Assembly (NCBI GenBank): GCA_037349315.1
Contig: JBAIAC010000224.1
Span: 238,753-302,752 of the forward strand
DNA: 64,000 nt
From: Chelydra serpentina
Taxonomy: Eukaryota; Chordata; Testudines; Chelydridae
Reading direction: 5' to 3'
Shown: positions 1 to 8,958 of the stretch, piece by piece
How positions within the stretch are numbered: position 1 is the stretch's first letter
Layout: each line of letters begins with the position of its first letter
Notes under the pieces: model-generated
The model's input: only the letters and a program-made list of their open reading frames with translations
The model's database searches: none
What the model was told of the DNA's origin: nothing
Program-made: the position numbers and the translations under genes

Positions 1-1075
1 CCCGGAGTGAGTGGACCCAACAGGTAATGATCAAGTGATCTCTCTCCTGCCATCCATCACCCCCCTCTGACAAACAGAGGCTAAGGACACCATTTCTTAC
101 CCATTCTGGCTAATAGCCATTAATGGATTTAACCTCCATGAATTTATCCAGTTCTCTTTTAAACCCTGTTATAGTCCTAGCCTTCACAGCCTCCTCAGGC
201 AAGGAGTTCCACAGGTTGACTGTGCGCTGTGTGAAGAAGAACTTCTTTTTACTTGTTTTAAACCTGCTGCCCACTAATTTCAGTGGGTGGCCCCTAGTTC
301 TTTTATTATGAGAACAAGTAAATAACTTTTCCTTATTCACTTCCTCCACACCACTCATAATTTTATATACCTCTATCATATCCCCCCTTAGTCTCCTCTT
401 TTCCAAGCTAAAAAGTCCTAGCCTCTTTAATCTCTCCTCATATGGGGGACACGTTCCAGACCCCTAATCATTTTAGTTGCCCTTCTCTGAACCTTTTCTA
501 ATGCCAGTATATCCTTTTTGAAATGAGGAGACCACATCTGTACGCAGTATTCAAGATGTGGGCGCACTATGGATTTGTATAGGGGCAGTAAGATATTCTC
601 CGTCTTATTCTCCATCCCTTTTTTAATGATTCCTAACATCCCGTTTGCTTTTTTTGACTGCCGCTGCACACTGCGTGGACATCTTTAGAAAACTATCCAT
701 GATGACTCCAATATCTTTTTCCTGATTAGTTGTAGCTAAATTAGCCCCCATCATATTGTATGTATAGTTGGGGTTATTTTTTCCAATGTGCATTACTTTA
801 CATTTATCCACATTAAATGTCATTTGCCATTTTATAGCCCAATCATGTAGTTTTGTGAGATCTTTTTGTAGTTCTTCACAGTCTGCTTTGGTCTTAACTA
901 TCTTGAGCATCTTAGTATCATCTGCAAACTTTGCCACCTCACTGTTTACCCCTTCTTCCAAATCATTTATGAATAGGTTGAATAGGATTGGTCCTAGGAC
1001 TGACCCTTGGGGAACACCACTAGTTACCCCTCTCCATTGTGAAAATTTACCATTTATTGCTACCCTTTGGTCTCT
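1..1075 (-). mobile_element. CR1-type LINE fragment, 3' part of ORF2 and 3' UTR
   Basis: On the minus strand the translation gives the C-terminal part of a CR1 reverse transcriptase. It includes a [11 protein letters not shown] block, an FADDTKM catalytic block, an [14 protein letters not shown] block and the usual C-terminus ending near FKRELDKFM. Frameshifts break the reading frame (segments at 110-406, 427-669 and 623-1075), so it is inactive. The element is 5'-truncated about 60 bp downstream of the tRNA-Ser gene at 1133-1214 and runs off the left edge of the window. The same family occurs at 48,655-49,190 in inverted position, next to the paralogous tRNA-Ser. Confidence 0.9.
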
Positions 1076-1132
1076 CATTGTACCATAAGGGGAGATGGTT
1101 GCTTCTAAAGGAAGGAGAAGATTAAATGCATT

Positions 1133-1214
1133 CGCTGAGAATAGGATTCGAACCCATGTGTGCAAAGCACGATGGATTAGCAGTCCATCACCTTAACCAC
1201 TCGGCCACCTCATC
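1133..1214 (-). tRNA. tRNA-Ser (anticodon GCT)
   Basis: This 82-nt sequence has the long variable arm typical of serine tRNAs, the A box GGCCGAGTGG, anticodon GCT (reads AGC/AGU) and B box GGTTCGAATCC. The acceptor stem GATGAGG pairs with TCTCAGC except for one mismatch (A2-G71). Its paralogue at 48,534-48,615 pairs fully at that place, so this copy may be weakened. CR1 sequence starts about 60 bp beyond its 3' end. Confidence 0.88.
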
Positions 1215-1285
1215 TGAGTTGTTAAAAAAAGGACAGGAGCAGAAATCAAAGGCCAGCAGAGATAGGGACAATGAGGAGTTTTTAA

Positions 1286-1765
1286 ATACTAAGAGTAAGC
1301 AGGGTCTGGATGAGCTCCCCCCTCACATCTGTCCCAAAGACGCTGTTTGCGATATCCCTGAGCCACAGAACGAGGTGACGTGTTTTCCTTGAACCGTTCC
1401 CATTTTCCTTATGGTTTAAATCGATTGCTCTTTAATCCATTGGATTTGCTTGAGGCACATGCAACGATCCGTGGGTCAGGGAAGCATCCAGAGCAGAGAG
1501 AGAACCCCAGAGTGGGGACACCCCAGCCCCTGTTCTAAGTGACCACAACAAGACTGGGGGTCGAGCCCCTCAGGGGTCCTGGGCCCAGCCTTGTCGGGGT
1601 CACGAGGACTCTGCCACACAGGAGAGTAGACAGAGAGTCCTCAAGGTCAGGCTGCCTCTGGGTGAGGGAGTGGGAGTGGGGACTCAGGGCCTTTCTCTAG
1701 CCCATTCCACCGGGGTCGTGGATAAGCCAGGGAATTTTCTGCACTAGCAGGACCATAACCCCCTT
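1286..1765 (-). repeat. Dispersed LTR-like repeat, inverted-arm copy
   Basis: This stretch matches, in reverse complement, 47,229-47,600 and the first part of the element starting at 51,187. The family begins TGTAA followed by a G-rich run, and the 51.2 kb copy ends with the matching inverted CCCCTTACA, which suggests an LTR. No coding capacity is seen. The outer limits here are approximate. Confidence 0.55.
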
Positions 1766-2040
1766 TACACTGGCACTCTGTCCTCATCGCTTCTCTCCCT
1801 CTCTCCCCTCGGGTCTCTCAGCACCTGGCCCCACAGCGCTTCCTGCCAGCCCCAGACTGCGCTGTCTGGGCCTGCTCCTGTGGGTGTGAGCCTCTCTCCT
1901 GACTCCTAAGGACTCAGCAGGAGAAAGGGGCCTGTCCAGGAAATGGCCAGGGCTTCTGGGAACCCGGGTGTGGCTCTGGATACCACCAGGGATCATTTGG
2001 CTCCCGGCACACAAGGGAACATAAAAAGCTGAGAGCCCAG

Positions 2041-2105
2041 ACATGGGGCTTGAACCCCTGACTAGGAACTTGATACTTTACTGACTAAACTAGCCTAGTT
2101 TAGTG
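2041..2105 (-). pseudogene. tRNA-Lys-like pseudogene
   Basis: The minus strand reads GGCTAGTTTAGTCAGTA followed by a degenerate anticodon arm and an intact-looking T arm (GGGGTTCAAGCCCC). Compared with tRNA-Lys it has lost about ten bases of variable region and T stem, so it cannot fold as a normal tRNA. The paralogue at 46,897-46,962 shares the deletion, which therefore predates the duplication. Assignment to Lys rests on the GGCTAG..CAG A-box region. Confidence 0.5.
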
Positions 2106-2467
2106 AGCGTAGCTACCCGCTTCCACCACAAGAGAAGCATGTAAAAGAAAGGCAAAAAAAGTCCCAGGAGCCCTTCCTCTTTTTCTCCATGGCCACAGCC
2201 CATCAGCAGGATTCCTCCTGCTCCTCCCTCCTGTGCCCCAGTGCCACTAAATCTCCGCACCTAGACAGCCAGTCTGGCCTCTGCCCCCCAATCCCCCATG
2301 CTTAAGCCTCCCCACCAAATCCTGCCCCTGGCTCCATAGATCCGAGTCTCACATTTCGCTGGGAACTCGACTCCTTGTGCCCAGAGTGTCTGCCCCCTCC
2401 GTAGATGACCCGACAAACACAGTGTCCGTTTTTCCAAAGAAGTGGCTTGGAGAGACTTTCCCCATGT

Positions 2468-2540
2468 GACCGCATGGCCTAATGGATCAGGCGTCTGACT
2501 TCAGATGAGACGATTGAGGGTTCGAGTCCCTTCATGGTTG
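2468..2540 (+). tRNA. tRNA-Arg body with anticodon TCA (probable pseudogene)
   Basis: The 73-nt sequence has the body of vertebrate tRNA-Arg-TCG (TGGCCTAATGGAT A box, GGTTCGAGTCC B box). The seven-base anticodon loop reads CTTCAGA, giving anticodon TCA, which would pair with UGA. The anticodon stem has one G-G mismatch and the acceptor stem has two mismatches next to the D arm. It is probably nonfunctional. The paralogue at 46,457-46,528 has a repaired acceptor stem but a six-base anticodon loop. Confidence 0.75.
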
Positions 2541-2823
2541 TGCTTTGTGCACTTTCTCCTTTGTGCTGAAAGTCCTGCTCCCTTCAGGGCTGGAGCCTCT
2601 TCTTGGCCACTCTGGCCAATGCTCTGGGTTCAGCTAGAGCCCTGGGAAGGAGGTTGTCAGGGTTCACTCTGAACTCGAGTGTACAGATGTGGGGACATGC
2701 ATGAAAGACCTCCCCTAAGCTTATTTTTTACCAGTTTAGGATAAAAACGTCCCCAAGGCACGTTTTTGTCCTTGAACGGTACGCTGCCACCACCAAGTGA
2801 TTTAAACAAACATTCAGGGTGCG

Positions 2824-3310
2824 TGTAACGACGTGGGACTGTTCCTGATGTTTCCTCTGAATACTGAGTGTGTGCCTCAGTTTCCCCTGTGCCTCAGTTT
2901 TCCCTCTGCATTTCTTAAGTCTCTAGGTGGTGGAATAAGAGTGTGTGATTGTTGCAAAACCCTAGAGGGCCAGTGTGATGACAGAGAATGGCCGACACCC
3001 TGTCTCCTGGCAACTGCTGGCTGAAGAAATGGATCAGTGATCTCCTGGCCCAGGTAGGAGACAAAGGCAAAGGTGGGGCTGGAGAATTTGGAGCTGGCTG
3101 GGCACATGGAGGGAGATCCAGATGGGCTCTGGCCTCCCCACAACCCAAGATGGGCCTGACTGAGGGGTACTGTTCTCTGTACCTACAAGCTCTGGTTTAG
3201 ACCCTGTTCCTGTCATCTAATAAACCTCCTGTTTTACTGGCCGGCTGAGAGTCACGTCTGACTGCGGAGTTGGGGGGCAGGGCCCACTGGCTTCCCCACG
3301 AGCCCTGCTG
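2824..3310 (+). mobile_element. Gypsy-type LTR (solo or partial), with polyadenylation signal
   Basis: It begins TGTAACGACG, followed by GCCTCAGTTTCCCC, CTAGGTGGTGG and TCTCCTGGCAAC blocks that also occur in the same order in the 565-bp LTRs at 52,279 and 56,471. An AATAAA lies near 3,219 at the equivalent place. The downstream end is not clear; non-LTR sequence leads into the 68-bp minisatellite. The inverted paralogue is at about 45,700-46,186. Confidence 0.75.
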
Positions 3311-3439
3311 GGTGAAGAAGGGGATGCTGAATGCTCCGGGGTCAGACCCAGGAAGGTGGAAGCTGGGGAAGCTTCTTGCCCTGGAGACAGTCGGCTCAGC
3401 GAGGAGGCTCCTCCAGAGTCCTGACTGGCTTCGTAGGGA

Positions 3440-4563
3440 GCAGTTACAGAGCATCGCCCGACAGGGGCATCGACAGAGCAGTGACTGGGGAGGTCAGGGC
3501 TGGGATAGAAGGGGCTGCGGGTCGGGAGTGAGGGGCACTGGCAGAGCGGTGACTGGGGAGCTCAGGGCTGGGATAGAAGGGGCTGCGGGTCGGGAGTGAG
3601 GGGCACCGGCAGTGCGGTGACTGGGGAGCTCAGGGCGGGATAGAAGGTCCTGCGGGTCGGGAGTGAGGGGCACCGGCAGAATGGTGACTGGGGAGCTCAG
3701 GGCTGGGATAGAAGAGGCTGCGGGTCGGGAGTGAGGGGCACCGGCAGAGCGGTGACTGGGGAGCTCACGGCTGGGATAGAAGGGGCTGCGGGTTGGGAGT
3801 GAGGGGCACCGGCAGAGCAGTGACTGGGGAGCTCAGGGCTGGGATAGAAGGGGCTGCGGGTCGGGAGTGAGGGGCACCGGCAGAGCGGTGACTGGGGAGC
3901 TCAGAGCTGGGATAGAAGGGGCTGCAGGTCGGGAGTGAGGGGCACCGGCAGAGCGGTGACTGGGGAGCTCAGGGCTGGGATAGAAGGGGCTGCGGGTCGG
4001 GAGTGAGGGGCACCGGCAGAGCGGTGACTGGGGAGCTCAGAGCTGGGATAGAAGGGGCTGCAGGTCGGGAGTGAGGGGCACCGGCAGAGCGGTGACTGGG
4101 GAGCTCAGGGCTGGGATAGAAGGGGCTGCGGGTCGGGAGTGAGGGGCACCGGCAGAGCAGTGACTGGGGAGCTCAGGGCTGGGATAGAAGGGGCTGCGGG
4201 TCGGGAGTGAGGGGCACCGGCAGAGCGGTGACTGGGGAGCTCAGGGCTGGGATAGAAGGGGCTGCGGGTCGGGAGTGAGGGGCACCGGCAGAGCGGTGAC
4301 TGAGGACCTCGGGGCTGGGATCGAAGGGGCTGTGGGTCGGGAGTGAGGGGCACCGGCAGAGCAGTGACTGGGGAGCTCAGGGCTGGGATAGAAGGGGCTG
4401 CGGGTCGGGAGTGAGGGGCACCGGCAGAGCGGTGACTGGGGAGCTCAGGGCTGGGATAGAAGGGGCTGCGGGTCGGGAGTGAGGGGCACCGGCAGAGCAG
4501 TGACTGGGGAGCTCAGGGCTGGGATAGAAGGGGCTGCGGGTCGGGAGTGAGGGGCACCGGCAG
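3440..4563. repeat. 68-bp minisatellite, about 16 copies
   Basis: Unit of 68 bp containing GGGCACCGGCAGAGCGGTGA and GGGCTGCGGGTCGGGAGTG, with small indels (one unit of 67 bp) and few substitutions between copies. Open frames across it on either strand arise because the units lack stops. The inverted paralogue is at 44,430-45,505. Confidence 0.95.
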
Positions 4564-4651
4564 ATGTTATACAGACAAAACTACACAGGATTGTTTCAGG
4601 GGAAAAAACACGATTCCACGTTTAACAATTTGATCTAGAACCACTAGCTAA

Positions 4652-4676
4652 TCTCTCTCTCTCTCTCTCTCTCTCC
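4652..4676. repeat. (CT)n microsatellite
   Basis: A run of about twelve CT dinucleotides. The surrounding 4,564-5,780 region shows no convincing gene, tRNA or recognisable element. Confidence 0.9.
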
Positions 4677-5779
4677 TGGGTTCTACTCCTGGCTGTGGGA
4701 GGAAAGGGGGGGGTCTGGTGGATTAGAGCGGGGGGGCGAGGAGTCAAAAAGGAAACATCTCCTTTGTCATCTTCAAAGCACATTGCCCAAGAACCTGGCT
4801 TCTCATTTCTTAGGTTCTGCCGCCATCGTGTGGCCATTTCATTTCACTTCTTACTGTTAGCAGGTTTGGGCACCTCGCCCAGAACCGTTATTTCCTGGGG
4901 AGAGACGGAGCAGTAGAAGCTGCATTGATTTAATGCTCCGAAAAACAGCTACAGATTAAATTATTCCCCAGACAGCTCAGTCCCAGCCGCCCTCCCTCGC
5001 TGCTGCCCGTGACGCTCGGTTCTCCCCACAGCCCCAAGAACTGCTGGGCGCAAGTCCTGGGCCCGACGTGCAGTGAATGTGGGGGTGACTCTGCCTGCCC
5101 AGACTGGTCAGTAGAAAGATTCAGACCCACACTCTGTCTGGGGGAGGAGATACACACGTGTTGTGGGATTGGTTTTCTCCTTTTAAATGTACTGGATCAT
5201 TTCCATGGCAAAACTATTTGTACAAGCCCATGAAAAAAGGGAAGAAATGGTGAAAATACCCCTGGGGTAGAGGGGGTGTCTGAGAGCCGGGGGAGAGATG
5301 GAGATTTTCATGAAACGGGGACAGGCCAAAGCAGGGCCTTTAGCTGGAGCAAAGGGGGAGGTTTTTGTGCAGTTCCATGTTAACCAGCCTCACATCCTGT
5401 ATCCCTACTGCCCCACCCTGCCCCCAACATGTGACCTAGAGCCTCCCCTCTGGCCAAGCCCCCTGGGACTCCTGAGACAGCCCCAGTGGCCTGGCCTCCT
5501 CCCCACTGCAAAACCTGCAGATCCCCCAGCTCCTCTCCTAGCTGGATCCCCTGGCAGCCAGATGTCTCTGCAGAACTGCCGTGGTTCCTCTCCTGGGTGT
5601 CTGGTCAAGGACAGTTACTGGCTTCTCCTGAGAGCGCAGCTGGGAAATGACTCACTCGTCTCTGGATTCTCTCCTGTGGGCTCTGAGAAGCAGGGTGGGG
5701 CGTGTATGATACAGTCCATGCAACATTCCCCGTTCGTCCCAGCCCTGCTATGTCGCCAGTAGCCGCTGTCCCCTGGCAG

Positions 5780-6320
5780 CAGCAAAGGAAGTTTCCCACT
5801 GTCCAGGAGACACCAGCCTTGGACCCAAGGCAACTTCAGGCTTCTCCCCTCTCCCTTCTTGGAATCAAGTTCATGTTTGTGCCAAGAGTTAAAGCAGCCG
5901 AACCCCCCGAGTCTGGATCAATGTCACAAGGTCCCAGCCTCTCCATGGAAGACAATTTGTGAAATCCCAGATGAGTGGAGTTAAATCAGTTCTCAGCCTG
6001 AGTCCTTTGCTCTTAATCCTGAGGATATTGTCCCACCATGGGGCCATTTCCCGCCTCTCTTTCAGACAGAAGCACAATTTTCTTTGCACAGACACAGGAA
6101 CAGCAAGATCTGTCTCCGTCCCTTGTGCAAAGCAGGGGGGCAAATTCCATGGAACCAATGGATGAGCAGGGGGCCCTGGGCACATCCAGCCCCGGCAGTG
6201 AGATGTTCCCTCTGCTCTTTCTTTATGCTGCTACAGTTATTTCATGGACTGTCCAGGATGGGGGGAAAGCTGATAAAAAGACCCTAGAAATCTCAGGCCC
6301 TCAGGGAAAACCCAACCGCT
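5780..6320. repeat. Diverged duplicate of 20,210-20,960
   Basis: Scattered matching blocks (TCTCAGCCTGA, ACACAATTT..CTTTGCACAGA, CCTTCAGCCC/CATCCAGCCC and others) line up in the same order with 20,210-20,960. This copy lacks the SINE present there at 20,451-20,626, so it preserves an approximate empty site. A short part also recurs inverted at 18,050-18,200. No reading frame looks conserved between the copies. Confidence 0.65.
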
Positions 6321-6892
6321 GCTACTGGGGTCGCTGAGGTGCTGGAGATCTGCACGGGATAGGGACTGTGTGAACTGTCCAGGTGGGGAATGAATAACAA
6401 TCTACAGCTAGATCCACCTCATTAACCACCGACACAGGCTAATCACGCTGCAGATAGACGGGAAACCGGGAGGGATTCTTTGCTGTTCAGCCATAGACAC
6501 AGTGACCCAATTGCACCGCAGTGAATGTGCTGGGGAAAGCCGGACTTTACAGGCAGGTGGAAATAGCAGATCCTAGAAACACCTGGAGCTCCCCACCCCA
6601 CTTCTGCCACCAGGGGCAGGAGTTGAGCTGCTCACAGCACCCCCCACCACCATGACCTTCCAGCAGGGGGTGGCAGCACCCCCCCAATACAGGGGAGAGG
6701 CTGAGTGTATCTCTGCACCCTGAGTCCAGGGCACGACTCTCTCTCCCCACACATAGAATCTGGCCCTGCTGCAAAGTGACCCCTATGAGCCAGCAACCTC
6801 CACGAGAGCATGATCGGGGCGGGGGGGGGGGGAGGCGGCTTTGGAACGAGGCAGGCTCTGAGTGTGAAAAGCCAGGTAATCAGGTCTGTTTG

Positions 6893-6953
6893 GGGATGTA
6901 GAGCGTGTGATTTGCATGTATGAGGTCCTGGGTTCAATCCCCAGCATCTCCAG
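6893..6953 (+). pseudogene. tRNA-Ala-TGC pseudogene with D-arm deletion
   Basis: It starts GGGGATGTAG and ends CCAGCATCTCCA, as in vertebrate tRNA-Ala, and the anticodon arm still reads TTTGCAT (anticodon TGC). About ten bases of the D arm (CTCAGTGGTA region) are missing, which destroys the A box and the D stem. Length is 61 nt instead of 72. The paralogue at 22,503-22,574 keeps the D arm. Confidence 0.85.
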
Positions 6954-7078
6954 ATTTGCCTTTCACCCGGCTGCTTTGCTCACACCCAGCTGGGATGTGG
7001 CTGACCTGTCTCCCTGCACAAGTTTCAATCTGAGCAGTGAGGGCAAAGTGCCAATGGCAGGAGAGCTCTGGGGGGGTT

Positions 7079-7350
7079 TCACCAAAACTCCATCCAGCCC
7101 AGTGTCCTGTCTCCTGACTGGCCAATGCCAGGTGCCCCAGAAGAGGGAATCATCAAGGGATCCATCCCCTGTTGCCTATTCCCAGCTCCCGGCCAACAGA
7201 GGCTAGAGACGCCGTCCCTGCCCAGCCTGGCTAACAGCCATTGCTGGCCCTGTCCTCCATGAACGTATCTAGTTCTGTTTTGAGCCCTTTCTAGTCTTGG
7301 CCTTCACAACATCCTCTGGGAGAAAGCTCCACAGGTTGACTGTTGTCGTG
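7079..7350 (-). mobile_element. CR1 3'-end fragment
   Basis: This matches the 3' end of the CR1 type seen at 1-1,075 and 18,216-18,358 (CCATCCAGCCCAGTGTCCTGT, GGCCAATGCCAGG, CCACAGGTTGACTGT on the plus strand). It is a short, non-coding 5'-truncated copy shared with block B at 22,698-22,975. Confidence 0.8.
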
Positions 7351-7429
7351 TGACCCCCTCCCCTTTCCCTCCCTCTCTATGGCAGCGGGTTTCAAATTTT
7401 TTTCTGTTGTCCCAGTTGAAGAAAATTGT

Positions 7430-7900
7430 TGATGCCCATGACACAACGGAGCTGGGCATGAGGGGCTTGGGAGGGGCTCAGGGCTGGGGCAGGGGGTTGG
7501 GGTGCAGGGGTGAAGGCTGCAGGGTGGGGCAGAGAATGAGGGGTTCAGGGTTTGGGAGGGGCTCAGGGCTGGGGCAGGGGGTTGGGGTACAGGGGTGAAG
7601 GCTGCAGGGTGGGGCAGAGAATGAGGGGTTCAGGGTGTGAGGGGGGCTCTAGGCTTGGGCAGGAGATTGGGGTGTAGGGCTGAAGGCTGCAGGGTGGGGC
7701 CAGGGATGAGGGGTTTGGGCTGCAGGAGGGGCTCCAAGTTTGGGGGGCTCCAAGCTGGAGCAGGGGGTTGGGGTGGAAAAGGGGGTCAGGGCTCTGGACT
7801 GGGGGTGCAGGCTCTGGGGTGGGGCCAGGTATGAGGGTCTTGGGGTGCTGGAAAGGGCTCCTGGTTTGGGGGGCTAAAGTCTCAGGCAGGGGATTGGGGC
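7430..7900. repeat. 85-bp G-rich minisatellite, copy A
   Basis: About five units of roughly 85 bp. Units contain GGTTGGGGTGCAGGGGTGAA and GGGCAGAGAATGAGGGGTTC. Copy-to-copy spacing measured from the AGGGGGTTGG / AGGAGATTGG block is 85 bp twice in succession. The duplicate array lies at 23,080-23,620. Confidence 0.85.
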
Positions 7901-8025
7901 ACACAGTTGGGGTGTGAGGTTACCTCGCACGGCTCCTGATCAGTGGATGAACCCGGGGTGGGGGTGGGGGTGGGGGGTTGGTAGGGAGTCAGGTGTGGGC
8001 AGATACCCTGCCTTAGCCAGAGCCG

Positions 8026-8099
8026 GGCACTATGGCTTAGCTGGTTAAAGCACCTGTCTTGTAAACAGGAGATCCTGGGTTCAACTCCCAGTGGTGCCT
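8026..8099 (+). tRNA. tRNA-Thr (anticodon TGT)
   Basis: A 74-nt cloverleaf with acceptor GGCACTA/TGGTGCC fully paired (one G-U), D stem GCTT/AAGC, anticodon stem CCTGT/ACAGG with loop CTTGTAA (anticodon TGT) and T arm CTGGG-TTCAACT-CCCAG. A TTTT Pol III terminator follows about 12 bp downstream. It should read ACA. Its duplicate at 23,733-23,806 carries a different anticodon. Confidence 0.95.
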
Positions 8100-8929
8100 G
8101 GGTGTGTCCCTTTTGGGCACCTGATAGTGGCTACTGTGAGAACAAAAGATACAGAACTAGATGGAGCCAGTCTGGCTGTTCCTATGGTTTAAATTACACT
8201 CCCAGGCACTGATAACAGAGTTATTGGAAGTATCAGAGTGAGAGTCGTGTTAGTCTGGATCTGGGGCTCACCAACAGGTCCCGTGGTCAGTGATCTGCCC
8301 CCCCTCATGGGTGTTTTCCTTGCCAGACTGTTGTCCCCATCCCCTGGGGTCCCATCTCTCCCCTACCCAAAGACAGCTCAGTCCCCACAAGTGCTCTCAA
8401 GGCGGGGTGAGCGGCTCCTGGCGCTCCACTCCCCAGCTCCACCAGTTCTGCTCTCTCCTCCCTCGGTCTCCTGAGACTTCAGGCCTCAGCGCTGGGCTGG
8501 ACCCAAGCCTGGCAGGGACTGGCAACACCCAGATACCTTCTGCCTGGGAGAGGCTCCCCACAGAGCCCACCTCGCGCTGCTGTAGGAGGGAGCCCGCAAT
8601 CAGAAGCCAAAGCTCCAAACATTCCTCCCATCCTGCATCAGACAGGGCAGCCGGATCAGCACCTTCACGGGAAGGCAGCAACAGAGGCAAGGAGACCGAG
8701 CTTCCACCTCCACCAGGTGAGAACGCAGCCATCTGGGAGGGACCTGCTATCTGCCCAGAGGCCTTTATTCCTCCAGCCTGCGGGGACAGAGGGGAGGTCA
8801 GGAAGTTGCCCGTTCGATCCCACACACAAAAAGGTCCTTCTTAGGAAAGGCAAAATCCTGAAAGGAAAAAACAACGTGAAAGAGGACTCCCAAGAGACAC
8901 ATTTTTTAAGATGCTAGTGAATAGCTAAT

Positions 8930-8958
8930 CACCTGACCAGGGACTTAAACCCTGGACC
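8930..8958 (-). pseudogene. 3' fragment of tRNA-Lys, cut at a CR1 junction
   Basis: On the minus strand these bases are the T arm and acceptor 3' side of tRNA-Lys (compare 24,720-24,792 in block B). The tRNA stops within the T-stem/variable region, where the sequence passes directly into CR1 ORF2. The missing half does not appear after the CR1 3' end. Confidence 0.75.

Larger units (their letters stand above)
1..4563. repeat. Left arm of a large inverted segmental duplication
   Basis: The order CR1 fragment, tRNA-Ser-GCT, LTR-like repeat, Lys-like tRNA pseudogene, Arg-type tRNA, gypsy-type LTR, 68-bp minisatellite recurs in reverse order and orientation at about 44,430-49,190. The arms are visibly diverged, with indels, and about 40 kb lies between them. 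The left arm continues beyond the window. Confidence 0.85.
6632..8958. repeat. Segmental duplication block, copy A (partner 22,236-24,792)
   Basis: The block holds an Ala-type tRNA, a CR1 3' fragment, an 85-bp minisatellite, a Thr-type tRNA and the 3' part of a Lys tRNA. The same items lie in the same order and orientation at 22,236-24,792. Identity is high by eye through most of the block. In copy A the tRNA-Lys is cut off and joined directly to CR1 sequence at about 8,957. Confidence 0.92.

Noticed and set aside
2468..2540. Selenocysteine tRNA, suggested by the UCA anticodon
   Set aside because: tRNA-Sec is about 90 nt with a long acceptor/T arm and variable arm; this is a 73-nt arginine-type body.
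3270..4353. Open frames across the 68-bp minisatellite
   Set aside because: Repeat-derived, with similar frames on both strands and in the inverted copy at 44.4-45.5 kb.
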